This document shows, piece after piece, positions 32,351 through 41,486 of a DNA stretch of 52,686 nucleotides. The DNA comes from Chryseobacterium flavum (GTDB lineage Bacteria; Bacteroidota; Bacteroidia; Flavobacteriales; Weeksellaceae). Under the pieces are notes generated by a model that was not told the DNA's origin, made no database searches, and saw nothing but the letters and a program-made list of their open reading frames with translations. The DNA lies in contig NZ_QNUE01000023.1 in assembly GCF_003385595.1 (NCBI RefSeq), positions 1-52,686 on the forward strand, given 5' to 3'. How positions within the stretch are numbered: position 1 is the stretch's first letter; each line of letters opens with the position of its first letter. The position numbers were made by a program, and so were the translations under genes.

Positions 32351-34987
32351 TTATTTTTTAACAATCACTTTAGAAGCAGCTTCAATACCCAGTCCTTTTA
32401 CCTTCACGATGTAAGTACCGTTAACGAGGTTGCTGGTAGAAATCGCCTTTTTAGTTTCCGGGGAAATTTTATCTTCTGATGAAACCAGTTTACCCGTCAT
32501 ATCATAGAGTTCAACACTTACTTTTCCAAGTGTATTTCCAGGGAAGTTAATATAGAACTCGTCTTTAGCAGGATTCGGATAGATTGAAATCTTCGTATTT
32601 TTAATTGATGTCGTTTCATCCGTAGACAATACACATTCTGCAGGTACCGTAAAGTCTTCCACCTGATCATTAATGTCATTTTTAAGCCCTGCTGAAGCAT
32701 TCTTTCCTAACCCTCTTCTTGCAAAAACATTCCAGATCATACATTTATCCTGCCCCTGGGTAGTTGTCATTTCCGCTGCCAGTATAGCATCACGCCCTTC
32801 CACAAAACTAGGGTTACATACCTGAAGCTTCAAAGCATCTGTAATCAGCTGTAAGACCCTTGTGCTTCCATTGGTTGTATTGGATAGCACATCTGACGAA
32901 TATCCATATTTCTCAACATATTTCCAGTGAAGATCCCACAGCATGGTAGCCCATACAAATCCGATTGAGTGTACATCCGGAACCAGGACATTATTGGAAT
33001 TCATATATTCCAGCCCGTTGGTATCTCCATAAGTAACCCCGTTAATGGTAAGGTCAGGTGAGTATTTAAAAGGTCTGATTCCCCCTCCGGTTATTTGCTG
33101 TCCGCTGGCATAGGTTCCCATTCCTCTCGGTACCGAAGCATTGTCACCTGCTTTATTGGTAAGCATTAATGCAAAGAAGTCTGACCATCCCTCACCCATC
33201 TGCTCTTTACTTACGCCTGCATTCAGACAGTTATATCCTGTACCTGTAAGCCTGTTGGAAATCCCGTGTCCGTACTCATGGATAACAATCCCGTTATCAA
33301 AACTTCCGTCAGGGGTGATACTTGTTGCCGGATCATTCTTCAGGGTAACATTTACCGTTGTAGCTGCCGTAAGCTGATTTTTTATGTATTCTCCTTCAGC
33401 ATTTGTAATCAACACTGTTGGGATTGTTATTGTTGCATCTGTTCCGGACATATTCGACAGTGTAGAACCGTTTGCAGCATTGTTATAAATAATAACTGCT
33501 GTAGCACCGGCATCCTGAAGATTTTTTGTTTTAATCACAAAAGAACATGTTCCTCTTTCTACAAGACCGATTTTTCCTGTAAGCGAGCTGGCCGGAAGTG
33601 CAGTACATCCATCTAAAACCGGAGATAACTGTACATTTCCGGTAACTCCTGCTGCACTTAATGCGTTCCCAAATTCCGCCGTTCCAACACCTGGCTGACG
33701 TGGTACCGCGGCGGCCGGAGTATTGTAAAAGAATTTTCTGTTTACAGGTGACCAAAGGTACATCTGCATTCTAGGATTATAGCTGTCCTGAGGGGAAGAA
33801 AAATTGGCATTGTTTAAACCTCCTCCATCCTGGGCTTCTGCGTACACAGAATCATCATCCAGCCCTCCTTTTCCAAAATTATTCTGCTGGAAATTTCTCG
33901 CGGATTCTGTAAAACCGAACTGGTAGAAAACATCATGGATTCTGTTATTCAGATAAAATAAATTGGTAATGGAAGCATTTCTGTTGTTAACCGGAGTTCC
34001 GTTAATACTGAAAGGAAAATCAAAATTCCTTGTAGCTCCTCCATCAGCCGGAGTACCTGGTAAATAACCGGGAGGTATGGTTAAAGCGGTTCCGGCAACA
34101 TCTTCATAAGCAAATACGTTATTTCCTCTGGTTGTTGTATAATGTGTGGTTCCGTCAGAATGCCATCCTTCAGGAGAAGCACTTAATATCCACGGATTAC
34201 TGATTACAGATCTTGATCCGAAAGTAGGCGCTTCTATAGGTAAAGGGAATACATTATATGATGCATTATCCGGAACAAAGAATGAAAAATTATTATTTGC
34301 AGATCCATTCTCAGGACCTATAAAGGTTTTATTAATATCATGCGAATGATCATGATGCTCTGAGCCAAAAGCTCCAGGCTCAAAACTACATGATAATGTC
34401 AGGTTATTTTTCTCTAAAATGCTGCCGGTACCGGCATCTACTAAAATGCTCCAATAATTCGGAGACTTTGGTTCCATCAAAGTATATTCGTATGCCAGAC
34501 GGAGATTTCCATTTCTGTCATTAGCATACACCAGTCTTTGATTCGCTGAGGTTGCCTTATGGTTATTCTTTTCAAGATGTTCCAGAATAGTAAAATCAGC
34601 AATATCAGCATTTTTTAATTCTTCAGCAATATTCTGCAGTGCTGTTTTTTTATTAATAACAGCGGTAGATGCTGTAGATGTGGTATAATCCTTTATAAAG
34701 TTATCCGTATAGTAAACAACTTTATTATCTTTAATAAGAACTGTTCCTGCTGAACTGTAAACAGGCAGCCCTTTATAAGTCTGAAGAAAATGAACAACAT
34801 TTCCGTTTAACGACTTTGAATAATCTACATTATCTACAATAAAGTTAGCAAGATCAGCCTTTTTATATTCCCTTATTTTATTTTGAGAAATATAATCTTT
34901 TATCAGCCTTTCATTATCTTGTCCAAACAAAAATGCCGGAAACACTGAAAACACAGCAAACAAAACAGGTAGAGATTTATTTTTCAT
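32351..34987 (-). CDS. T9SS-secreted M36 fungalysin-type metalloprotease with PA domain
   Basis: A secreted zinc protease of 878 aa. The ATG at 34987 gives MKNKSLPVLF with a signal peptide; the longer reading frame from 35026 starts at TTG. Residues 20-190 form an FTP/PepSY-type propeptide. The M36 catalytic domain carries HEYGH at 570-574 (zinc ligands and catalytic Glu) and EGWSDFFAL as the third zinc-ligand region. A protease-associated (PA) domain is inserted at about 447-547. A C-terminal T9SS signal follows (ISIYPNPAKDEF, NGTYIVKV). It probably acts as an extracellular protease for nutrition or virulence. The upstream intergenic region is AT-rich with no clear promoter. Confidence 0.93.
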   Translation of the reverse strand: MKNKSLPVLFAVFSVFPAFLFGQDNERLIKDYISQNKIREYKKADLANFIVDNVDYSKSLNGNVVHFLQTYKGLPVYSSAGTVLIKDNKVVYYTDNFIKDYTTSTASTAVINKKTALQNIAEELKNADIADFTILEHLEKNNHKATSANQRLVYANDRNGNLRLAYEYTLMEPKSPNYWSILVDAGTGSILEKNNLTLSCSFEPGAFGSEHHDHSHDINKTFIGPENGSANNNFSFFVPDNASYNVFPLPIEAPTFGSRSVISNPWILSASPEGWHSDGTTHYTTTRGNNVFAYEDVAGTALTIPPGYLPGTPADGGATRNFDFPFSINGTPVNNRNASITNLFYLNNRIHDVFYQFGFTESARNFQQNNFGKGGLDDDSVYAEAQDGGGLNNANFSSPQDSYNPRMQMYLWSPVNRKFFYNTPAAAVPRQPGVGTAEFGNALSAAGVTGNVQLSPVLDGCTALPASSLTGKIGLVERGTCSFVIKTKNLQDAGATAVIIYNNAANGSTLSNMSGTDATITIPTVLITNAEGEYIKNQLTAATTVNVTLKNDPATSITPDGSFDNGIVIHEYGHGISNRLTGTGYNCLNAGVSKEQMGEGWSDFFALMLTNKAGDNASVPRGMGTYASGQQITGGGIRPFKYSPDLTINGVTYGDTNGLEYMNSNNVLVPDVHSIGFVWATMLWDLHWKYVEKYGYSSDVLSNTTNGSTRVLQLITDALKLQVCNPSFVEGRDAILAAEMTTTQGQDKCMIWNVFARRGLGKNASAGLKNDINDQVEDFTVPAECVLSTDETTSIKNTKISIYPNPAKDEFYINFPGNTLGKVSVELYDMTGKLVSSEDKISPETKKAISTSNLVNGTYIVKVKGLGIEAASKVIVKK

Positions 34988-35207
34988 ATACATTATTAAA
35001 GCCGCTAATCTACAAATATTTAACAAATAAACACAACTATTATTATATTTTACTTAAAAATAAACAATATAGAATAATTTTATTCACAACAAACCAAATT
35101 AAATATTTCTCAACAAAGAGACTTCATTCAACAAATACCACTCCGCAATACCCCTCCTTCAGGCACTTGTCTGATATATCATTCTTCAAGGAATATTTTC
35201 ATAAATA

Positions 35208-35237
35208 AAAAAACTGTTCAGATGAACAGTTTTTTTT
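35208..35237 (-). terminator. Terminator after the vWA gene
   Basis: Stem AAAAAACTGTTC / GAACAGTTTTTT with a 4-base loop, 6 bases beyond the stop codon at 35244. The T-run of the minus strand is part of the stem. It separates the vWA gene from the M36 gene. Confidence 0.8.
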
Positions 35238-35243
35238 TAAAAA

Positions 35244-36668
35244 TTATTTCTTTATCAATTTACCCGAAAAGACTTCATTTTTATCTGTCGTAACTTTAAT
35301 AATATATATGCCCTGGCGTTGTGTTTTTAAATCCATTTCAAAAACTTTTCCTTTAACAGGTTTTGTAAATATCCTGTTATTATTTACATCCAGCACTTCA
35401 AGTTTACCTGATAAAATTTCTTTGTCCAGGGTTACTTTAAAGGGACCATCTGAAGGATTAGGAGAAATCGTTAATATAGAGTTCTTAAGCTGGTCTTTTG
35501 GTGCCATTTTTGTCGTACAATCCATATTAATGTCATAATCAAAGAACGGATAACCATTCCAGCTAATTACTTCATAAGTACCACCCGCTACTGAATATTG
35601 TATGGTAAGGATAAATTTAAACTTCCCGGTAACACCTGATGGGAGATTGAAATCAGAAGGCTGCAGCTGATAGGTAAACTGATTTGCGCCGTATATGGTT
35701 GGATTGAAATTGACCGTATAGTCTGCAGCAGTAGCATTATCTCTCATAACCAGCTTAAACCCATTCAATACAGCACCTGCAGGCAAGGTAAATTGCCCGT
35801 TTATGGTTTGCACCCCGTTTGTCCCGCATCCACTTGGTTCATACAGAAAACTTAGCGATCCCCACCCTGCAGCATTGCAGATATTACCCGCAAGATCAGA
35901 CCAGTAATCAACCTCATAGCTACTCATACCAAACGAACTTGTTCTGCCGTAATAAAGTCTGGGTAAAATACCATAATCCGGATCATCAGTATTGCTTTCC
36001 ATACTGCCGGAGTAATTCCCACCCACACTTGCTATACATGCAGCCGCTTCAATAGCCTGGCTGTTTGTACTCAGATGGATAAACGCAAATTTTGCCTGTC
36101 TGTCAACTTTAAAAGAAGTTACGTTTTTAAATGCCTCAGGTGTATTTAAGCTGGGATAGTCATAATTTACCAGATACGATTCACTTCCGAAGACTCCGGC
36201 ATTTCTTTCTGCGTCAGAGAACACCACGACTACCAGAGGAGCCGAGGGATCCCTGTTCAACGTGGTCTGCGAACTGATAATATCAGGGCTGTTTCCTCCA
36301 TCCAAAGCAGTTCCGATAAGCCCTAATGCTTCATGAAAATGATCACCAAAATCGAGTCTCCTGTCAATAAGCTGGCCTACAAAAGTATTATTGGTAAAAT
36401 CAGATTCAATATACAGGGTTGGTTTATAGCTCGGGCTGGTATCTCCATACTTTCCCGCGCCATAATGAACAACTGCTACCCGGTTCCCCGGATTACAGGA
36501 CAAAAGCTGTTCTATAAGTTTTGTGGCTCCCAGTTTCATATCGGAAAAACGCTGATTATCCATGGAAGGACCGTTATCAAGAATAACAATATAATCAGTA
36601 CCACCACTTTGCGCCTTAAAAACAGACATTACAAATGTAATCAGGAAAAGTAAAAAAGTTTTTTTCAT
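35244..36668 (-). CDS. T9SS-secreted von Willebrand factor A domain protein
   Basis: A 474-aa secreted protein. Signal peptide at residues 1-20 (ending FKAQ), then a vWA-like domain (about 24-245) whose metal-site strand reads DYIVILDNGPSMD. The DxSxS motif is present in altered form as DNGPS (D31, S35), with Gly at the first Ser position. VVVVFSDAERN supplies the later acidic site. A beta-rich region follows (about 250-390), then a T9SS C-terminal signal (about 395-474, SILTISPNPSDGPFKV, QGIYIIKV). The likely role is adhesion or protein-protein contact at the cell surface. Substrate or partner unknown. Confidence 0.85.
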   Translation of the reverse strand: MKKTFLLFLITFVMSVFKAQSGGTDYIVILDNGPSMDNQRFSDMKLGATKLIEQLLSCNPGNRVAVVHYGAGKYGDTSPSYKPTLYIESDFTNNTFVGQLIDRRLDFGDHFHEALGLIGTALDGGNSPDIISSQTTLNRDPSAPLVVVVFSDAERNAGVFGSESYLVNYDYPSLNTPEAFKNVTSFKVDRQAKFAFIHLSTNSQAIEAAACIASVGGNYSGSMESNTDDPDYGILPRLYYGRTSSFGMSSYEVDYWSDLAGNICNAAGWGSLSFLYEPSGCGTNGVQTINGQFTLPAGAVLNGFKLVMRDNATAADYTVNFNPTIYGANQFTYQLQPSDFNLPSGVTGKFKFILTIQYSVAGGTYEVISWNGYPFFDYDINMDCTTKMAPKDQLKNSILTISPNPSDGPFKVTLDKEILSGKLEVLDVNNNRIFTKPVKGKVFEMDLKTQRQGIYIIKVTTDKNEVFSGKLIKK

Positions 36669-36836
36669 GGTTTAATTTTATTTTAGTTTTATCGCAGTTA
36701 AATTAATAATTTACTAAATAAAAACAAATATTAATTAAAAATATTTATATAAAATGAATTTAAACCTAATAAATAAAACAAAATTCATCAGTAAATTTAA
36801 TCAGATTCAATTTACATTTAACTTATTATAAGATAC

Positions 36837-36862
36837 AAAAAAAGCCGCTCTGACGAGCGGCT
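36837..36862 (-). terminator. Terminator of rpsA
   Basis: GC-rich stem AGCCGCTC / GAGCGGCT with loop GTCA, followed on the minus strand by seven T's. It lies 22 bases beyond the rpsA stop. The 36669-36836 segment between it and the vWA start is AT-rich with nothing else seen. Confidence 0.92.
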
Positions 36863-36884
36863 CTATATTTACAATGGTTCAAGA

Positions 36885-38675
36885 TTATTTACCTTCTTCC
36901 ATTTTTCTTTTCAACTCTGCTAATGCATCGATGTCTCCAAGAGTAGATCTTTCTTCATTGTTAGAAGAAGAAGATACGTTTCTGGAAGAAGCTTCTTTTA
37001 CGTTTTTCTTCTCTTCATCTCTGAAGATACCTGTGTGAGATACTACTACTCTCTTGAATTCTTTGTTGAATTCGATTACTTTGAAATCAGCTTCTTCACC
37101 TTTTTTGATTTTAGATCCATCTTCTTTCTCTAATAATCTTGAAGGGCAGAATGCTTCTACTTCAGCATCTTCGAATTGAACAGAAGCTCCTTTATCGTGA
37201 ACTTCTACTGCTTTACCAGCGTGGATAGTTCCTTCAGCATATTTAGTTTCGAATTTATCCCATGGATTTTCAGTCAATTGCTTGTGACCCAGAGATAATC
37301 TTCTAGCCTGAATATCTAATTCAAGAACTACAACGTCTAATTTATCACCTACTGCACAGAATTCAGATGGGTGCTTGATTTTCTTAGTCCAAGAAAGATC
37401 AGAGATGTAGATTAATCCGTCGATACCTTCTTCTAACTCTACGAATACACCAAAGTTAGTGAAGTTTCTTACAGTTCCTACATGCTGAGATCCTACCGGA
37501 TACTTAGCTTCGATGTTTTCCCATGGATCTTTAGATAATTGCTTGATACCAAGAGAAATTTTTCTTTCTTCTCTGTCTAAAGTTAATACTTCAGCTTCTA
37601 CTTCATCACCTACTTTCACAAAGTCACCAGCAGATCTTAAGTGAGTAGACCAAGACATTTCAGAAACGTGGATTAATCCTTCAACACCTGGAGCGATTTC
37701 TACGAATGCACCATAGTCAGCAAGAACTACTACTTTTCCTTTTACTTTGTCTCCTACTTTCAGGTCAGCAGAAAGAGCATCCCAAGGATGAGCTTCTAGT
37801 TGCTTCATACCTAACTGGATTCTTGTTTTCTCATCATCGAAATCAAGGATTACAACTTTTACAGTCTGACCATCTTCAAGGATTTCAGATGGGTGGTTTA
37901 CTCTAGACCAAGAAAGGTCTGTAATGTGGATTAATCCATCTACACCACCTAAGTCAATGAACACACCGTAAGAAGTGATATTCTTAACAGTACCTTCAAG
38001 AACCTGTCCTTTTTCAAGCTGAGCAATGATTTCTTTTTTCTGACCTTCGATATCTGCTTCGATCAATGCTTTGTGAGAAACTACTACGTTTTTGAACTCA
38101 GGGTTGATTTTCACAACTTTGAACTCCATAGTTTTTCCTACGAACTGATCGTAATCTTTAATTGGCTTAACGTCAATTTGAGAACCTGGTAAGAATGCTT
38201 CGATTCCGTGAACGTCAACGATCATACCTCCTTTAGTTCTGGATTTAACAAAACCGTTAACGATTTCACCAGTTTCGTGAAGTTCGTTTACTTTATCCCA
38301 AGCTTTAAGCGTTCTTGCTTTTCTGTGAGATAATTGTAACTGACCAGTTTTGTCTTCTCTCTTGTCAACCATTACTTCTACTTCATCACCTACCTTAAGA
38401 CCCTGGTTGTAACGGAATTCGTTTAGAGAGATAACACCTTCAGATTTGAAGTTGATGTCTACGATAGCTTCTTTGTCAGTTAATCTTACAACTTTACCAA
38501 TCAGAACGTCATTATCGTCCAGGTTGTTTAATGATCCGTTGTAGATCTCCTCTAAGTCACTTTTCTCTTTTCTAGCATCAGCATCAAGACCAGATTCAAA
38601 TGAATCCCAGTCAAATTGTTCAGGTGCTACGTTTTGGTTTAATAATAATTCTGCTGAATTTGTCTCTTTTGACAT
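36885..38675 (-). CDS. rpsA: 30S ribosomal protein S1
   Basis: RNA-binding ribosomal protein of 596 aa that recruits mRNA to the 30S subunit. Several tandem S1 (OB-fold) domains are visible, with the repeated segments VDGLIHITDLSW, VEGLIHVSEMSW and IDGLIYISDLSW marking the best-conserved units. The N- and C-terminal units are more divergent, and a Ser/Asn-rich acidic tail ends the chain. The length fits the Bacteroidota homologues, which carry N- and C-terminal extensions. Its leader is about 115 bases, from a promoter at 38797-38828. Confidence 0.97.
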   Translation of the reverse strand: MSKETNSAELLLNQNVAPEQFDWDSFESGLDADARKEKSDLEEIYNGSLNNLDDNDVLIGKVVRLTDKEAIVDINFKSEGVISLNEFRYNQGLKVGDEVEVMVDKREDKTGQLQLSHRKARTLKAWDKVNELHETGEIVNGFVKSRTKGGMIVDVHGIEAFLPGSQIDVKPIKDYDQFVGKTMEFKVVKINPEFKNVVVSHKALIEADIEGQKKEIIAQLEKGQVLEGTVKNITSYGVFIDLGGVDGLIHITDLSWSRVNHPSEILEDGQTVKVVILDFDDEKTRIQLGMKQLEAHPWDALSADLKVGDKVKGKVVVLADYGAFVEIAPGVEGLIHVSEMSWSTHLRSAGDFVKVGDEVEAEVLTLDREERKISLGIKQLSKDPWENIEAKYPVGSQHVGTVRNFTNFGVFVELEEGIDGLIYISDLSWTKKIKHPSEFCAVGDKLDVVVLELDIQARRLSLGHKQLTENPWDKFETKYAEGTIHAGKAVEVHDKGASVQFEDAEVEAFCPSRLLEKEDGSKIKKGEEADFKVIEFNKEFKRVVVSHTGIFRDEEKKNVKEASSRNVSSSSNNEERSTLGDIDALAELKRKMEEGK

Positions 38676-38796
38676 AATTCTAAAAAAATTTGTATTCCTT
38701 CTCCTTCAACGGTCTTAACAAATGTGATTGAAAAATACGGAAGTAATTAATATTTAATATTTTACTTTCTCAGACCTTTAACACAAAAAGTGGGTG

Positions 38797-38828
38797 CAAA
38801 GATAGGTATTTTATTTGAGATAAGCAAT
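38797..38828 (-). promoter_or_regulatory. Promoter of rpsA
   Basis: On the minus strand TATCTTTG (complement of 38797-38804) is a perfect TAnnTTTG -7 element. ATTG lies 20 bases upstream (38825-38828), one mismatch from TTTG at the -33 site. It is 120 bases before the ATG, so the mRNA has a long leader that could carry S1 autoregulation (inference). Confidence 0.6.
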
Positions 38829-38929
38829 AGTTTTTCCATTTCAGACATTCCTTCTAAACCACTGAAGTTCAGGGAAATTTATTAAAAGATTACGGATTCA
38901 AAAATTTAAAGATTAGCAGGGCTGGCAGA

Positions 38930-41482
38930 TTAACTCGTAAGTGTTTTTTCCAAAGCTTCTTCAAAATCCCTCTCATTGTCATGGTTATAAAACGGTACCG
39001 CAGTAATTAAATATTCATCTGTATGAATGCGAACCGTTTTTCGTTCGTTGCCGATATCTCTTAAAAAATCATCTTTCCACCTATCATAATCAATTAAATG
39101 AGTTCCTTTAGGTTCTATAAAAACCTGGTATGTCAGCTGTTTATCTTTCTTCTGGCTGCAAAACAGAATAAAATCCGGCTCAAAAGCTCGTCCCAGCCTA
39201 TCAAAAATCTTAACTTCCCTTTCGTTCCGGATCAGGTGTATATCCTGAAACTTCTGGTTCAGCCCCTTGAAGCGTCTGGAAAATAAATCAACAAATCTTT
39301 TTTCTTCATCGGTTCCGTAATTGGCATTATAAGCATACCAGGGTTCATGGGAAACTACATCTTCCTGTCCATCTGCTTTTACACTGCCTTTCTTTACTCT
39401 GATCTCTTTATCCCTGAAAACCTCACGAACAGGCTGTGCCTGGAATGACGAGCCTTCATAATCCGGAATATTATGTTTAATATCCGCTTCTATATTCTGC
39501 AATAATCCATTCAATGCCTGAAGGTAATCAAAATGTGAAATTTCCCGGAGGCGGCTTTGGGTTCCATAAAATACGATTTCCATTCCGCCTAAAAATTTTT
39601 CATCTTCTATAAAATCCCGGATGGATGTTATACCGGGAAAATAGCGTGACAGGTTATCAAAGTAATAAAAAGGATTCCGGCTTAAGGCATATCTGATAAC
39701 ATGCTTCTGAATATCTTTGATTCTGACTCCTTCGGTTTTTATCCGTTCATCTGAAGGAACCGGATTTTCCAGTTCAAAAAAGACACCGGATGTTTTTCCG
39801 CTTCCTGAAGAAAGCTGATGACTAAACCTGGACTTAACAATCCCCAGATCTTTAAAGGATTTTATTTTATCAAAGTTTTTGGGTATTTTCCTGTTGGAAA
39901 ATATAACTCCGTTTTTATACAATTCGGTGGTTTTAAACAGAGGCTTCAGCTTTAACTGTTTGGTTTCAAGCATCGCTTCATCTTCATATATTCCGGAATC
40001 TGCCAATGCTTTTTTAAGTTCTGAGATGTAACGGCTGTCTTCTTTGGTATGGTAATACAGTTCCTCTAAAATTTTCAGATCGTTTGAAATATCATCATCG
40101 TATTTCCGGACAAATTTATCTTCCCCTTCTTGTATGGCGAACGGATAATACCTTGCTCCACGGCCAATCAGCTGGGCTTCCGAAAGTGTTGTCTTTCCCG
40201 GTTTTCCCTCTTTTCCATCACGGTCTTCATACAGCCTTACGATATCAAACAAATTTAAAACATCCCAGCCTTCGTTAAGTTTCTGAACTGCAAATATGGC
40301 ACGGATCGGATTGTTTTCTTCTTCCAGGGTATTGAGCAGGATCTGGTTTTTCTCTGCTTCCAGATCATTATTGGCACTCAGGCAGTTTTCTTCCCTGAAG
40401 TAAGTCTTTATCCTCTTTACAAGTTCATTATCTGAAATATTTCTGGATTCAAAAAAATCAAAAGCTTTTTGAACAACAGAAACAGCAGACGTTTTCCGGA
40501 TCTTTTCAACCATTGCTTCAGAGAAACCGTCTATCAGCTTATGAAAGTTTTCTTTATTCTGTTCCGATTCTTTAATTGTTTTTTTCGCCTTGAAAAGAAT
40601 AACCGGTTTCAGATTAATATGGTGAATAGCGGCCAGTTCCTGACGGTATAGATTGAGGATCAATGCCTGGATAATTCTTTCTTTTTCGTCATACATGGAA
40701 CGGACAAGATTAATTTCCTTTGAAAACTTATCGGTTCTGAATTGGGCAAGATCATATTTGAAAAGGACTTTATCTTTATATTTCCCTGTAATCTCCCGGC
40801 TTTCATAATCCAGAGTAGCAGTAAATTCAAGCAGGATGTTCTCAAAATTCTGATGCAAAATCTCCAGAACGGTTTCTTCCCAGCTACCAAACAGGTTCCC
40901 GCTTTTGGTTCCACTGTTCAGATGATGCGCTTCATCAGCAATAAGTACCAGTTTTTTATCTGCAAAATCTTCATAGGTAATGCTGTTTTCTTTTGTATTA
41001 TTCAGATCTATATGAAGCTGCTGGATCGTTGTAAATTTAATATTGATATTGTCATGGTCAGACTCCTCGAAATTATCAATGGGCTTCACAAAAACTTCTT
41101 TGCCACCGATCACAATCTTATCTTTAAACAGATATTTGGAAGTGTGGGGATTGAGAAAATTATCTATTGTTTTCTGAATGATATTGTTACTGTTGACAAA
41201 AAACAGAAAATTCCGGTATCCTTTCTCATATAAATGAAGTATCAGACCAGCCATCACCAGGGTTTTCCCACTTCCTGTCGCCATATTACAGAGAAGATGA
41301 AGAGGCTTCTTCGGTTTACCCTCAAAATCCTCCCGCTCCATATAGAGGTAACGCCTGAAAGCTTCTTCCTGGTAGGGGCGGATCCCGAATTTCAGATTAT
41401 CCGTAATCTCATTGGGCAACATCACTTCTGCCAGAGCTTTACGTGCAAAAGGATTGTTGAATATTTCATGTAAAAATGCCAT
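38930..41482 (-). CDS. Type III restriction endonuclease subunit (Res), helicase-nuclease
   Basis: An 850-aa DNA-translocating restriction subunit. A superfamily 2 helicase core has Walker A MATGSGKT (67-74) and the DEAH box IADEAHH (182-186). Later motifs include LNEGWDVLNLFDIVRL and AQLIGRGARYYPF (motif VI). A C-terminal PD-(D/E)xK nuclease follows, with PD at 769-770 and EPK at 790-792. The helicase motor, nuclease position and length match type III Res proteins. The Mod gene ends 4 bases upstream, so the two are translated from one mRNA. The restriction site is unknown. Confidence 0.93.
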   Translation of the reverse strand: MAFLHEIFNNPFARKALAEVMLPNEITDNLKFGIRPYQEEAFRRYLYMEREDFEGKPKKPLHLLCNMATGSGKTLVMAGLILHLYEKGYRNFLFFVNSNNIIQKTIDNFLNPHTSKYLFKDKIVIGGKEVFVKPIDNFEESDHDNINIKFTTIQQLHIDLNNTKENSITYEDFADKKLVLIADEAHHLNSGTKSGNLFGSWEETVLEILHQNFENILLEFTATLDYESREITGKYKDKVLFKYDLAQFRTDKFSKEINLVRSMYDEKERIIQALILNLYRQELAAIHHINLKPVILFKAKKTIKESEQNKENFHKLIDGFSEAMVEKIRKTSAVSVVQKAFDFFESRNISDNELVKRIKTYFREENCLSANNDLEAEKNQILLNTLEEENNPIRAIFAVQKLNEGWDVLNLFDIVRLYEDRDGKEGKPGKTTLSEAQLIGRGARYYPFAIQEGEDKFVRKYDDDISNDLKILEELYYHTKEDSRYISELKKALADSGIYEDEAMLETKQLKLKPLFKTTELYKNGVIFSNRKIPKNFDKIKSFKDLGIVKSRFSHQLSSGSGKTSGVFFELENPVPSDERIKTEGVRIKDIQKHVIRYALSRNPFYYFDNLSRYFPGITSIRDFIEDEKFLGGMEIVFYGTQSRLREISHFDYLQALNGLLQNIEADIKHNIPDYEGSSFQAQPVREVFRDKEIRVKKGSVKADGQEDVVSHEPWYAYNANYGTDEEKRFVDLFSRRFKGLNQKFQDIHLIRNEREVKIFDRLGRAFEPDFILFCSQKKDKQLTYQVFIEPKGTHLIDYDRWKDDFLRDIGNERKTVRIHTDEYLITAVPFYNHDNERDFEEALEKTLTS

Positions 41483-41486
41483 AGGT

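Noticed and set aside
40742..41233. 163-codon + strand frame over the restriction helicase
   Set aside because: Antisense shadow of the Res coding sequence.
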